Source: Bacteroidota bacterium
GTDB lineage: Bacteria > Bacteroidota > Bacteroidia > JACPRZ01
Direction: 5' to 3'
DNA: 64,000 nt
NCBI GenBank assembly: GCA_016193485.1
Contig: JACPRZ010000017.1
Span: forward strand, 19,592-83,591
This document shows, piece after piece, positions 1 to 9,489 of the stretch (positions within the stretch are counted from its first letter, which is position 1; every line of letters begins with the position of its first letter). A model generated the notes under the pieces. It worked only from the letters and a program-made list of their open reading frames with translations, searched no databases and was not told where the DNA came from. The position numbers were made by a program, and so were the translations under genes.

Positions 1-168
1 GCCCTGCTGAAAGATCTCCGGAAAAATTTCACTATTCTTTTCAATAAAGACCTTCAATTGTTCACCATCCGCCATTACAACATGGCCACCATTGACCGCC
101 TCGCTTCCGGGAAAAAAATATACCTGGAACAGAAAAGCAGGAATACGATACAGTTGGTGATGAAGTGA
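1..168 (+). CDS. lysC: Aspartate kinase, C-terminal fragment (cut by window edge)
   Basis: The reading frame is open from base 1 and stops with TGA at 166-168. The 55 visible residues contain LFTIRHYNMATIDRL, then GKKIYLEQKSRNTIQLVMK at the end. This pattern (LFTIRHY, a short helix, LLEQ-R-TIQ-V) matches the end of the ACT regulatory domain in Bacteroidota aspartate kinases, the first enzyme of the lysine/threonine/methionine branch. The catalytic domain lies outside the window, so the assignment rests on the C-terminal tail only. The next gene starts about 55 bp downstream on the same strand and looks functionally unrelated. Confidence 0.62.
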   Translation, partial: ALLKDLRKNFTILFNKDLQLFTIRHYNMATIDRLASGKKIYLEQKSRNTIQLVMK

Positions 169-223
169 TGCATTTTCCTATCTTCGCCCTCCTTTTATGG
201 GATTTATTATTTCACACGTTTTC

Positions 224-1156
224 ATGAACCGGTTGCCTGCAATATTATTTATTTTATTATTTTCTTCCGGCTCCTTATTATCCCAAAACCGCCATACAGT
301 CAGCGGCTACGTGCGCGATTCGGCAAGCGGGGAATATTGTATTGGAGCAAACATTTACCTGCGCGAAATATTAAAAGGAACTTCAACAAATACCTACGGC
401 TTTTATTCAATGACCGTTGATGATGGTGATTACACGTTGGTGATTTCTTACCTTGGCTATCATAATTTTGAAAAAAAAATCAAACTTGATAAAGATATCC
501 GGTTGAATATATCACTCGGCAGGATGGTTTTCACTACCGGTGAAGTTGTTATTACCGGTGAAGCGCAGGACAAAAATGTAAAGAGCACCGATATCGGAAC
601 GGTGCGCATGGATGTACGGGAAATAAAGCAGTTACCCGTTGTTTTCGGTGAGGTTGATGTGCTGACAGCCATTCAATTGCTGCCTGGCGTTCAGGCGGCA
701 GGGGAGGGAAGTTCCGGTTTTTACGTGAGGGGGGGAGGACCTGACCAGAACCTCATCCTTCTAGATGAGGCAATTGTTTACAATGCAGGCCACCTGTTTG
801 GATTTTTCTCGGTATTCAATCCCGATGCCGTCAAGGATATTAACCTCATTAAGGGCGGAATGCCTGCCAATTACGGTGGACGGCTTGCATCGGTTCTCGA
901 TATAGCGATGAAAGAGGGCAATTCAAAAAAGTTTGAGGTTGACGGTGGTATTGGAGTTATCTCATCGCGCCTCGCCTTGCAGGGACCTGTCAAAAAAGAT
1001 ACCTGTTCCTATATCGTAACTGCGAGAAGAACCTATATTGATGTACTGGTAAAACCGTTTGTGAATCTTCAATGTTCAAAGGATCAGGGTATTATTTTTA
1101 TGATCTCAATGGCAAAATCAATTATCGTATCTCGGACCGCGACCGGCTTTTTTTAA
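224..1156 (+). pseudogene. TonB-dependent receptor, N-terminal part (frameshifted)
   Basis: This is the front half of a SusC-like outer-membrane TonB-dependent receptor. I prefer the ATG at 224 over the one at 197 because it gives a normal signal peptide (MNRLPAILFILLFSSGSLLS). A carboxypeptidase-regulatory-like beta-sandwich follows (HTVSGYVRDSASGEY...YTLVISYLGY). The plug domain comes next, with LLPGVQAAGEGSSGFYVRGG, DQNLILLDEAIVYNAGHLFG and PANYGGRLASVLDI. Homology in this frame runs to about RRTYIDVLVKPFVN near 1065. After that the frame gives nonsense (CSKDQGIIFM) and stops at 1156. The barrel continues in the frame that lies one base back, so a single-base change between about 1060 and 1080 splits the gene. 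It could be a real pseudogene or an assembly error. Confidence 0.85.
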
Positions 1157-2592
1157 GCGGTTATTACGGAAAAGATGTTTTTACATTTAAAAGCGAAGAA
1201 GCCGGATTTGAAGCGAATATTCCATGGGGAAACGCTACCGGGTCGCTGCGGTGGAACCACCTTCACAATAAAAAACTTTTCATGAATACCACCGCGGTCT
1301 ATTCTGACTACAAGTTTGAATTTATTGCCGAACAGGATAATTTCGGATTCCGGTTATTTTCCGGCATCAGGGATTGGACCCTCAAAAGCGATTTTAACTA
1401 TTTTCCGTCCGTGCTGCATAATATTAAGTTCGGAGGAATTTACATATATCATACCTTCATACCGGGTAATGTTTCGGCAAGGATTAATGAAGATACCCTA
1501 AGTTTAAATAAAATCATCAGACAATATGCCCATGAGGGAGCTCTTTACGTGAACGATGATTTTGACATCACCGAATGGCTTAAGGTAAATGCCGGAATAC
1601 GTTATTCTCTTTTCAGACAGGTTGGTCCGTTTACCCGATACCGGAAAAATGAAATAGACCAGATAGTTGATTCCGTAGTTTACAAAAGAGGTGAGAGAGT
1701 GGCTGATTACAGCGGCATTGAACCCCGTATTTCCATGCGGATTCTGCTGAATAAAAGCACTTCTTTCAAGGCATCGTACACGCATAATTATCAATACCTG
1801 CATCTTGCTGCAATATCTTCCATTTCCATGCCGACCGATCTGTGGGTTCCGAGTTCAGACCGGGTAAAACCGCAGTTTGGAATCCAGTATGCGGGGGGGA
1901 TTTTTAAAAATTTGAGGAATAATATTTTTGAAACATCTGTTGAGGTTTACTATAAAACGATGGAAAACATGGTGGAATTTGCCGAAGGAGCGGCACCTGA
2001 AAGTTCCATCAGCGATAATACCGACAATAGTTTCGTTTTCGGTGAAGGGAAATCCTATGGCGCGGAATTTTTCATCGCAAAAAGAAAAGGCAAATTTCAC
2101 GGGTGGATAGGATATACGCTCTCTAAAACAACGCGTACTTTTCCTGATATCAATGACGGTGAAGAATTTTACGCCAAGTACGACCGCAGGCATGATTTTG
2201 AAGTGATTGCCAATTATTCCCTGAACAGCAGATGGACATTTTCGGCTGTTTTTGTCTATGCAACCGGTAACACCGCGACCATGCCCGTGGATTTTTATCT
2301 TATAGAAGGAAATGTAGTCACTGAATACGGAAAGCGCAATTCTTACCGGATGCCGGATTACCACCGCATGGATTTGTCCGCCACCTGGAACCTTAAACCG
2401 TTAAAGGTGCAGTCAATGGCAGTTGAAAATTCCCTTGTATTTTCGATATATAATCTCTACAACCGCCTGAATCCCTATTTTATCTACATTGATTATGACG
2501 GTGATGCACTTGACGGTGACCTGACTGCGCATGCAAAACTTGTTTCGGTATTCCCGATCCTGCCATCCGTGACCTGGAATTTCAGGTTCTGA
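1072..2592 (+). pseudogene. TonB-dependent receptor, beta-barrel part (frameshifted continuation)
   Basis: This is the outer-membrane barrel of the receptor whose signal peptide and plug lie in another frame just upstream. It starts inside the protein with FKGSGYYFYDLNGKINYRIS, the usual first barrel strands after the plug. It runs through alternating aromatic strands to a C-terminal strand ending in SVTWNFRF, where the terminal phenylalanine is typical of outer-membrane proteins. The ATG at 1072 is fortuitous. The rest of the barrel is about 500 codons with no further damage, which fits a recent mutation or a sequencing error better than old decay. The substrate cannot be told, because no SusD partner is nearby. 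Confidence 0.85.
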
Positions 2593-2607
2593 CCCTCATA
2601 AAATTCC

Positions 2608-2615
2608 TACCTTTG
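2608..2615 (+). promoter_or_regulatory. Bacteroidota -7 box (TACCTTTG)
   Basis: TACCTTTG matches the Bacteroidota TAnnTTTG element and lies 36 bases before the preferred start of the small membrane protein at 2652. No convincing TTG is seen about 20 bases further upstream, so the match is one-sided. Confidence 0.45.
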
Positions 2616-2620
2616 TCCCA

Positions 2621-2637
2621 CCCCGCCATAGGCGGGG
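2621..2637. repeat. Short palindrome CCCCGCC-ATA-GGCGGGG
   Basis: A perfect 7-bp inverted repeat with a 3-base loop sits in the leader between the -7 box and the start at 2652. The same core (CCCGCCATAGGCGGGA) recurs at about 63449 inside a MITE-like element, so it is a dispersed module rather than a unique hairpin. Confidence 0.7.
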
Positions 2638-2651
2638 CAATAAAAGCCCTG

Positions 2652-2885
2652 ATGCCCGGAATATTCTCTTTATTTAAAGTCCCATCGCATAAAAAGTTTG
2701 ATTATAAACCCCGCTATTATATTCCTGATAGAAATAGCGATAACGACAGCGGGCACCGTAAAACCTTCAGGCATACCCTGAAAATTCATCGCAAAGCAGG
2801 AAAAAAAGTTTTTATGAGCCAGGTACGTTTAGTTGTAATCATGTTAATATTACTTTTTATCGCATATTATTTATTTTTTATGTAA
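2652..2885 (+). CDS. Small conserved membrane protein, unknown function
   Basis: This is a 77-residue protein with an early KKFDYKPRYYIPDR segment and one C-terminal membrane helix (VRLVVIMLILLFIAYYLFF). The F-Y-KPRYY signature recurs in small Bacteroidota proteins of unknown function, often near mutL. The ATG at 2652 is preferred over the upstream TTG at 2613, because the extra 13 residues would be encoded by the CCCCGCC palindrome. The gene ends about 70 bp before mutL on the same strand. The bases around 2728 (GATAGAAATAGCGATAAC) resemble a decayed copy of the CCCGATA-TATCGGG palindrome and may have changed residues after PRYY. Confidence 0.6.
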   Translation: MPGIFSLFKVPSHKKFDYKPRYYIPDRNSDNDSGHRKTFRHTLKIHRKAGKKVFMSQVRLVVIMLILLFIAYYLFFM

Positions 2886-2898
2886 ACATTAATCCTGA

Positions 2899-2929
2899 TT
2901 GGAATAGGTAATTTGAATCCGTAATTTTG
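2899..2929 (+). promoter_or_regulatory. Promoter of mutL (TTG-N20-TAATTTTG)
   Basis: TTG at 2899-2901 is followed after 20 bases by TAATTTTG at 2922-2929. This fits the Bacteroidota TTG / TAnnTTTG promoter with normal spacing. The mutL ATG at 2957 lies 27 bases downstream. Confidence 0.55.
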
Positions 2930-2956
2930 ACAATCGAAAATCCGAAATTTATCATA

Positions 2957-4780
2957 ATGCCTGACCTGATATCCATATTACCCGAATCAGTGGCTAACAA
3001 GATTGCTGCCGGAGAGGTCGTTCAGCGGCCCGCTTCAGTTGTGAAAGAATTACTTGAGAATGCCGTAGATGCCGGGAGTACAAAAATTCAGATTCTTATC
3101 AGGGAGGGGGGAAAATCATTTATTCAGGTTATTGACAATGGGAAGGGAATGAGCGAAACCGATGCACGGATGTGCCTGGAACGGCACGCAACGTCAAAAA
3201 TCAGAACTGCCGATGATCTTTTTAACATCCGCTCCTTCGGGTTCAGGGGCGAGGCGCTTGCATCGATAGGTGCGGTTGGGCATACTTCTATTCGCACTAA
3301 AAGAGATGAGGATGAAACCGGCACCGAGGTAATTGCCGAAAATTCAAAAGTTGTTTCGCAGGAACAGGTATCGTGCGCCACCGGAACGACTGTCACGGTA
3401 AAAAATATCTTTTTTTCGGTTCCGGCACGAAAAAAATTCCTGAAAAACGATACCATTGAATTACGCCATATCAATGATGAGTTCCTTCATGTTGCGATGG
3501 CGCACCCGGAAATAAGTTTTAAACTTCTCCATAATGACAGACCCCTTTACCATCTTGAGAAGTCCTCGCTGCGCCAGCGCATTGTGCATATTTGCGGCAC
3601 TTCAATCAATGAAAGGATCGTTCCTGTTGAAGAAGATACCCAACTGGTAAAAATATGCGGATTTTCCTGTAAACCCGAATTTGCAAGAAAAAACCGCAGT
3701 GATCAGTATTTTTTTGTGAACAGGCGGTTTATCCGTTCTCCTTATCTTCACCATGCTGTCATGTCCGTTTATGAAAACCTGCTGCCTGCCGGAAGCCATA
3801 TTTTCTACTTTATTTTCCTTGAAGTTAATCCTGCATCGGTAGATGTGAACATTCATCCCACAAAAACCGAAATTAAATTTGACAATGAAAAAGCGATTTA
3901 TTCCATCGTAGCCGCTGCGGTGAAAAGGGCGCTCGGAATGTTTAACCTGGTGCCATCCATTGATTTTAATCCGGAAGATAATTTCGTTTTACAGACAACT
4001 CCTTCCCGTCAGGCAGGTAATCCGGTTACGGGAACACCGTTCAGAGATATAAAGTTGCACGACCTGGAAAATATCAGAAACTGGGAGAACGTGTTCGGAA
4101 AAATTCCCAATGTCAAGGATAGAACGGTCAATGTACCGGGTGAAATTCCGGACGCCACTGTGCTAACGGACAAAAGCGATTATAAAACAAATTTACCTTT
4201 AACTGATCCTGCTATTAATTCCAATCAATTCCTTTGTTTTGAAAACAAGTACATTATTACAAAAGTAAAATCCGGTTTGATGATCATTGACCGGGTTCAT
4301 GCAAATGAAAGAATCATGTATGAAAGGTTTTTATCGTCCCTGGAAAAATCTCCCGGTGCAAGCCAGCAGGTGATTTTTCAGCAGGTTTTGGATCTCTCAC
4401 CGGGTGATGCCATGATTTTATCCGGTATCCTTTCTGAAGTACGCGGCATGGGATTCGACATACAGCCGATCGGAAAATTTTCTTATGTTATAGATGGTTT
4501 ACCTGCCGGTTTTCCGGTCGGCAACCCAATTGAAGTTCTTGAAGGTTTTATCGAACAGGTAAGGATATCCGGTGCTGAATTAAAAATGAAACCTAAGGAA
4601 AAACTTGCCATGTTGATGGCAAAAACGGTATCTGCACGGAACATGAATGAGCCGTCACAATCTGAAATGGAATCATTAATCAATAACCTTTTCACCTGCC
4701 AGATTCCCTATTATACCCCTTCGGGAAAACCGGTCGTAACTATTATGGCTGGCCAGGAAATTAAAAACAGGTTTTCATGA
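2957..4780 (+). CDS. mutL: DNA mismatch repair protein MutL
   Basis: MutL couples mismatch recognition by MutS to strand removal. The protein has 607 residues from the ATG at 2957; an upstream TTG at 2927 would add 10 residues unlike the family. The GHKL ATPase motifs are clear: ANKIAAGEVVQRPASVVKEL, then ENAVDAG, IDNGKGM and the TSKI-SFGFRGEAL region. The lever-arm motif VDVNIHPTKTEIKF follows near residue 310. The C-terminal dimerisation domain is present, but the usual endonuclease motif DQHA-x2-E reads DRVHANERIMYE here, so the metal-binding histidine is displaced. The end has PYYTPSGKP in place of CPHGRP, which I recall as the Bacteroidota form. The stop overlaps the rhomboid start by 4 bp (ATGA), so translation is probably coupled. 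Confidence 0.95.
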   Translation: MPDLISILPESVANKIAAGEVVQRPASVVKELLENAVDAGSTKIQILIREGGKSFIQVIDNGKGMSETDARMCLERHATSKIRTADDLFNIRSFGFRGEALASIGAVGHTSIRTKRDEDETGTEVIAENSKVVSQEQVSCATGTTVTVKNIFFSVPARKKFLKNDTIELRHINDEFLHVAMAHPEISFKLLHNDRPLYHLEKSSLRQRIVHICGTSINERIVPVEEDTQLVKICGFSCKPEFARKNRSDQYFFVNRRFIRSPYLHHAVMSVYENLLPAGSHIFYFIFLEVNPASVDVNIHPTKTEIKFDNEKAIYSIVAAAVKRALGMFNLVPSIDFNPEDNFVLQTTPSRQAGNPVTGTPFRDIKLHDLENIRNWENVFGKIPNVKDRTVNVPGEIPDATVLTDKSDYKTNLPLTDPAINSNQFLCFENKYIITKVKSGLMIIDRVHANERIMYERFLSSLEKSPGASQQVIFQQVLDLSPGDAMILSGILSEVRGMGFDIQPIGKFSYVIDGLPAGFPVGNPIEVLEGFIEQVRISGAELKMKPKEKLAMLMAKTVSARNMNEPSQSEMESLINNLFTCQIPYYTPSGKPVVTIMAGQEIKNRFS

Positions 4781-5589
4781 GTTATTATGAAGAATACAGG
4801 CCGGCCGGGTTTAATTACCTGCCGCCTGTCATTAAAAACCTTCTTATCATTAACATCCTGGTTTTTTTAGGACAACAGGTTTTAGAGGGGCGCTTCGGAA
4901 TTAATCTTGATGAACAATTCGCCCTATTCCACTATTCTTCACCCTTTTTTCACTTGTATCAGTACATTACCTACATGTTCCTGCATGGGGGTTTTTCGCA
5001 TATTTTCTTTAATATGTTCGCCCTCTGGATGTTCGGGAATGTGCTTGAAAATATCTGGGGTTCCAAAAGGTTCCTGGTTTACTATTTTGTAACCGGTTTG
5101 GGTGCCGCTATAATTCACACCATTTATTTTTCGTACAAAATTTATTCAATTGAAGATGCCGCTGCGGTTTACGCATTATCGCCTGGAATTGAAGAATTTG
5201 AAATTTTCATTCGTGAGCAGGTGCCTGCGTATTACAAATCAATTTTTACTGAATTGCTGGACCACTGGTATGCCCAACCGGGTAATCCCGGTTTTATAGA
5301 TGAATCGAAGTATATAATCAACCTCTTTATTGAAAAAGAAAGAAATATTCCTACCGTAGGCGCTTCGGGCGCTGTCTTCGGTTTATTGCTCGCATTCGGA
5401 ATGTTGCTGCCGAATACTGTTATTTATCTTTATTTCGCCATCCCGATCAAAGCAAAATATTTTGTCATTATTTACGGAGCCGTTGAATTATTTTTAGGGG
5501 TAAGTTCAGGTGGTGATAATATTGCACATTTTGCCCACTTGGGTGGAATGTTATTCGGTTTTCTTTTCATTAAATACTGGAGTAAATAA
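4777..5589 (+). CDS. Rhomboid family intramembrane serine protease
   Basis: This is a polytopic inner-membrane protease that cuts membrane helices. It has 270 residues and about six membrane segments. The catalytic serine lies in GASGAVFG (Ser197) and the histidine in the last helix in HFAHLGGMLFG (His254). The WMFGNVLEN stretch and the HGGFSHIFFNM helix are the usual rhomboid second-helix signature. A soluble insertion of about 70 residues (about 124-190) precedes the catalytic helix, as in other Bacteroidota rhomboids. It overlaps mutL by 4 bp and is 6 bp ahead of the LptF/LptG permease. The mutL-rhomboid order is common in Bacteroidota and does not itself indicate a repair role. Confidence 0.92.
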   Translation: MSYYEEYRPAGFNYLPPVIKNLLIINILVFLGQQVLEGRFGINLDEQFALFHYSSPFFHLYQYITYMFLHGGFSHIFFNMFALWMFGNVLENIWGSKRFLVYYFVTGLGAAIIHTIYFSYKIYSIEDAAAVYALSPGIEEFEIFIREQVPAYYKSIFTELLDHWYAQPGNPGFIDESKYIINLFIEKERNIPTVGASGAVFGLLLAFGMLLPNTVIYLYFAIPIKAKYFVIIYGAVELFLGVSSGGDNIAHFAHLGGMLFGFLFIKYWSK

Positions 5590-5595
5590 TAACCC

Positions 5596-7047
5596 ATGTT
5601 CCGTTTATCATACTATCTGATCCGTTCTTACATCGGACCCTTTATTACCACTTTTTTCATTTCACTTTTTGTGCTCGTCATGCAATTCCTTTGGAAATAT
5701 GTGGATGACCTTGTAGGAAAGGGACTTGAATGGTATATCATTGCGGAATTGCTTTTTTATGCTTCGGCCAACCTTGTACCGCTTGCATTGCCGCTGGCTA
5801 TTCTTTTATCATCTCTGATGCTATTCGGCAACCTCGGGGAAGATTTTGAACTTGTTGCCATGAAATCAGCCGGGGTATCGCTGCAGCGGATTATGTTACC
5901 GCTTATTGTTATTTCCGGAATCATAAGCGGAGTTGCGTTTTATTTTTCAAACAATATCTGGCCGGTCGCAAACCTGAAAATGGGGGCTTTACTATGGGAT
6001 GTGCGGCAACAGAAACCCGTGTTTCATCTTAAAGAAGGTATTTTTTATACGGGCATTGAAGGATACAGCATCAGGGCCGGAAAAAAAACCGGTGATAACT
6101 CCATTTCCGAGATTCTTATTTATGACCATACTTCATACAGCGGTAACAACAAAGTAATATCTGCCAAGGGGGGAATAATGAATTTTCTTAATGATGGAGC
6201 TATCCTTGAACTGAAATTGACGGATGGTTTTTGTTATGATGAAGGTGACAACCTGAAATCACGCAACAACACTCTTCCGCACCGGAGGATCAGGTTCAAA
6301 AGTGAGGTCTTACGGTTCGATATGAATTCATTTAAAATGGAACGCACCAGCGAAGAACTCTTCAGGGACCACTACCAGATGTTAAATATCAGGCAATTGA
6401 CCGAAGTGAGTGATTCGCTTAAACTAAAATATGCTGACCGGAAAAAAGAAATCGGCAGAATACTTGAAAAACGTTATTCTATATTCCGGAACGATACTAT
6501 TCCAGAAAAGAATAGGAAAATAATTAAGAACCGCCCGGTGCTTATGTCTGACTCTTTTCCGGAGAGGATGACCGTTGAAAAACCGGGTTTAACGAATAGC
6601 GACCAGGTATATGAACTCGCTATGAATTCAGTGAGGAGCCATGCCGCTTATGTATCGGCACTGAAAAGTGAACTTCATTCAAGGAATGATCTCCTGTTAA
6701 GGTATAATATTGAGTGGCACAGAAAATTCACTCTGTCCATCGCCTGTTTCATACTTTTCTTTATTGGGGCTCCACTTGGTGCGATTATCCGCAAAGGAGG
6801 ATTCGGGATGCCTGTGGTGGTTTCGGGCTTTCTTTTTATCATGTTTCACATTTTGTCCATAATAGGTGAAAAATTTGCACGCGAAAATATAATAGAAGTG
6901 TACCAGGGGATGTGGCTTCCTTCGGCTTTTTTCTTTCCGTTCGGGGTGTTTCTTACCTTCAAAGCCGCAACAGATTCGGTACTGATGGATTTGGATACAT
7001 ATCTGAAATGGATAATAACTTTTTTATATCCACATCACCGGAAATGA
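5596..7047 (+). CDS. LptF/LptG family permease (YjgP/YjgQ)
   Basis: This is a transmembrane subunit of the Lpt lipopolysaccharide exporter, working with the LptB ATPase, which is not in this window. It has 483 residues. Three N-terminal helices (about 10-35, 50-80 and 100-125) carry LPLALPLAILLSSLMLFGNL and the conserved ELVAMKSAGVSLQRIM coupling segment. A large periplasmic domain follows, then three helices (about 375-480) including FILFFIGAPLGAIIRKGG. Only one such gene is here, so the partner subunit is either elsewhere or replaced by a homodimer. The last four bases overlap the glycosyltransferase start (ATGA), so it probably shares a transcript with two sugar-transfer genes, consistent with envelope polysaccharide work. 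Confidence 0.9.
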   Translation: MFRLSYYLIRSYIGPFITTFFISLFVLVMQFLWKYVDDLVGKGLEWYIIAELLFYASANLVPLALPLAILLSSLMLFGNLGEDFELVAMKSAGVSLQRIMLPLIVISGIISGVAFYFSNNIWPVANLKMGALLWDVRQQKPVFHLKEGIFYTGIEGYSIRAGKKTGDNSISEILIYDHTSYSGNNKVISAKGGIMNFLNDGAILELKLTDGFCYDEGDNLKSRNNTLPHRRIRFKSEVLRFDMNSFKMERTSEELFRDHYQMLNIRQLTEVSDSLKLKYADRKKEIGRILEKRYSIFRNDTIPEKNRKIIKNRPVLMSDSFPERMTVEKPGLTNSDQVYELAMNSVRSHAAYVSALKSELHSRNDLLLRYNIEWHRKFTLSIACFILFFIGAPLGAIIRKGGFGMPVVVSGFLFIMFHILSIIGEKFARENIIEVYQGMWLPSAFFFPFGVFLTFKAATDSVLMDLDTYLKWIITFLYPHHRK

Positions 7048-8243
7048 ACCTGCTGCTCATTACCAACCGATGCCCTTTTCCCCCGATTGACGGGTATACC
7101 ATTGCCGTATGCAATATGCTCAGGGGTATAATTGAATCAGGCATCCAGGTAACACTGCTTTCAATGAATACAAAGCGCCATTTTCAGACGCCTGAAGATA
7201 TTGATGCTAAATATTCAAACCTTTGCCAGTGTCATTATATTTATGTGGATAACCGTATTAAATATTCCGCAGCGTTTTTAAACCTGTTTTCTTCCGATTC
7301 ATACAACATTGTACGGTTTTATTCAAAAGATTTTGAGCATGCGTTGACAGAATTGCTTAAATCAGGAAATTTTGACCTGGTACAACTTGAAGGACTAAAT
7401 CTCTGTTTATATATTGATGCGATACGGAAAAGTTCGAAAGCCAGGATCGTATTACGGGCGCACAATGTTGAATACCTTATATGGGAACGGCTGGCTGCCG
7501 GTGAAATGAATTATTTCAGAAAGAAGTATTTCAAACTTCTGGCCGGACGTTTAAAAAATTTTGAAACAAATCAGATGGCCAGGATAGATGCGCTTATTCC
7601 CATTACCGGACAGGATGCTTCCATTTTCAGGATTATCCGGCCGGATCTGAAAATAAAAGTTGCCCCGCTGGGAATTTATCCTGATGAATATCCTTTTTCA
7701 AGAGCAGGGAATAAGGATATTTCCTTATTTCATCTTGGCGCGCTTAACTGGAAACCAACGGTTCAGGGATTGCTCTGGTTCTTCGGAAATGTCTGGCCCG
7801 AAGTAAACAGGCGTTTTAAGGATCTGAAATTTTATATTGCCGGAAGGCAGGCAGCACGGTGGTTTACCCAGATGAATTTTCCGGGAGCGGTAATATCAGG
7901 AGAAGTTAAGGATGCCATTGAGTTTATGAAAAAATACCAGGTTATGCTTGTTCCGCTGCTTGCCGGAAGCGGGATAAGAGTTAAAATTATTGAAGCCATG
8001 GCAATGGGAAAAACAATTATTTCGACCCGTATCGGGTGTGAAGGAATTGATGTTACCGATGGAGTAAACATCCTGATTGCCGATTCAAAGGATGAATTTA
8101 TTGATAAAATCCGGTTGTGCATAAATGATCCTTCAACGGCTGAACAAATCGGAGTAAACGCAAGGAAACGTGCGGAGGAAAAATATAACAATCGTAAGAT
8201 ATCGGCAGAAGTTGCGGAATTTTACATTAAGGTACTTGAATGA
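7044..8243 (+). CDS. Glycosyltransferase family 4 protein
   Basis: This is a cytoplasmic GT-B sugar transferase of 399 residues. It starts with LLITNRCPFPPIDGYTIAVCN, the usual GT4 N-terminal Rossmann strand followed by the acceptor loop. It has the FHLGALNWKPTVQGLLWF segment at the start of the donor domain and ends with GSGIRVKIIEAMAMGKTIIS, where the E-x-MA-GK pattern binds the nucleotide sugar. I chose ATG 7044 because it overlaps the upstream permease stop by 4 bp and gives a normal N-terminus; the frame is open further upstream. The substrate is not predictable. It is followed by a GT2 gene, also with a 4-bp overlap. Confidence 0.9.
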   Translation: MNLLLITNRCPFPPIDGYTIAVCNMLRGIIESGIQVTLLSMNTKRHFQTPEDIDAKYSNLCQCHYIYVDNRIKYSAAFLNLFSSDSYNIVRFYSKDFEHALTELLKSGNFDLVQLEGLNLCLYIDAIRKSSKARIVLRAHNVEYLIWERLAAGEMNYFRKKYFKLLAGRLKNFETNQMARIDALIPITGQDASIFRIIRPDLKIKVAPLGIYPDEYPFSRAGNKDISLFHLGALNWKPTVQGLLWFFGNVWPEVNRRFKDLKFYIAGRQAARWFTQMNFPGAVISGEVKDAIEFMKKYQVMLVPLLAGSGIRVKIIEAMAMGKTIISTRIGCEGIDVTDGVNILIADSKDEFIDKIRLCINDPSTAEQIGVNARKRAEEKYNNRKISAEVAEFYIKVLE

Positions 8244-9412
8244 CAATTCTTGCTGAAATAGTTTTCTGGTCATCGGCATTTCTGTTGTTTCATTCGTATG
8301 TCCTCTACCCGTTGCTCGTAAAAATTGCCGCGTGGAATAAGAGGAATAATAACATTATTTATCCAGAAGATGATCTGCCGGGTGTGACCGTCATCACGGC
8401 CGCGTACAATGAGGAAGAGGTAATAGGCGAAAAACTTCACAGTATTATCCAATCGGTATATCCAGCAGGAAAAATTGAAGTTCTGATCGGGTCCGATGCT
8501 TCTGATGACGGTACCGACAGGATCGTATCCGGATTTAATGAAAGAAATCCGGATATTATTTTAAAACGTTATGAATACCGCACCGGGAAATCACCCATTC
8601 TGAACGATCTTAAAAAACGGGCGCGGAACGAAATAATAATTTTTACGGATGCCAATGTCATTTTTGATGAACACATGATTTTTCACCTTGGCAAACACTT
8701 CAGGAATGAACGGATCTCGCTGGTGGGCGCGACCGTTGTGAACAAAGGGAAAAAATCTTCTGGAATTTCCTTCCAGGAATCCGCATACATTGTGCGGGAA
8801 AACAGGATAAAATACCTTGAGGGAATTGTATGGGGATCGGTTGCCGGAGCATTTGGCGCATGTTATGCAATACGGAAAAAGGATATTCCCGAAATACCCC
8901 CCGGATTCCTCATGGAAGATTTTTATATTACCCTTGATGTGATCAGTCACGGGAACAAGGCCATATGCGAACCGGATGCAAAGTGTTATGAGGACGTATC
9001 CGATGATATCCGGGAAGAATTTAAACGGAAGATGCGTATTTCCGCAGGTAATTTTCAAAACCTCTCAGTTTACTACCCGCTTTTGTTCAGGGTATTTTCA
9101 GGAGCGGCATTTTCATTTTTCTCCCATAAAGTGATACGCTGGTTCGGACCTTTTTTGATCCTGGCATCTTTAGTATGCGCCCTGTTTGTATCGGTATGGA
9201 ATCCTTTTTACCGGGTAATATTTTTCATCCAGGTCATGGTAATGTTATTGCCTTTTTGCGATTACCTGTCAGGTAAATTGGGAATATATATTAAACCCTT
9301 GCGATTCATCACGCATTTCTGGATGATGAATCTTGCACTCCTTACCGGGTTTTTCAGATACCTTGGCGGGATAAAAACAAATGTGTGGATCCCTACGAAA
9401 AGGAATGTTTAA
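8240..9412 (+). CDS. Glycosyltransferase family 2, membrane-bound
   Basis: This 390-residue GT-A enzyme has a cytoplasmic catalytic domain and membrane helices at both ends. An N-terminal helix is followed by VTVITAAYNEEEVI, then EVLIGSDASDDGTD, IIIFTDANVIF (the metal-binding acidic motif), FLMEDFYITLDV (the catalytic acid region) and KRKMRISAGNFQNL (the QxxRW-like acceptor region, degenerate here). Three or four hydrophobic helices follow from about residue 285. The pattern resembles processive or polyisoprenoid-linked sugar transferases. It overlaps the GT4 gene by 4 bp, so the two probably act on the same glycan. The 77 bases after it show no clear terminator. Confidence 0.88.
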   Translation: MTILAEIVFWSSAFLLFHSYVLYPLLVKIAAWNKRNNNIIYPEDDLPGVTVITAAYNEEEVIGEKLHSIIQSVYPAGKIEVLIGSDASDDGTDRIVSGFNERNPDIILKRYEYRTGKSPILNDLKKRARNEIIIFTDANVIFDEHMIFHLGKHFRNERISLVGATVVNKGKKSSGISFQESAYIVRENRIKYLEGIVWGSVAGAFGACYAIRKKDIPEIPPGFLMEDFYITLDVISHGNKAICEPDAKCYEDVSDDIREEFKRKMRISAGNFQNLSVYYPLLFRVFSGAAFSFFSHKVIRWFGPFLILASLVCALFVSVWNPFYRVIFFIQVMVMLLPFCDYLSGKLGIYIKPLRFITHFWMMNLALLTGFFRYLGGIKTNVWIPTKRNV

Positions 9413-9489
9413 TACCGGGGAGCACGGATAAACAAATCCATGCAATTTTTTACCTCACTGATCGTTAACTATTATTACCTTCGCAAACC

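Noticed and set aside
1055..1085. Programmed ribosomal frameshift in the TonB-dependent receptor
   Set aside because: There is no slippery heptamer or downstream hairpin at the junction. A plain one-base change is simpler, and no receptor of this type is known to me to use programmed shifting.
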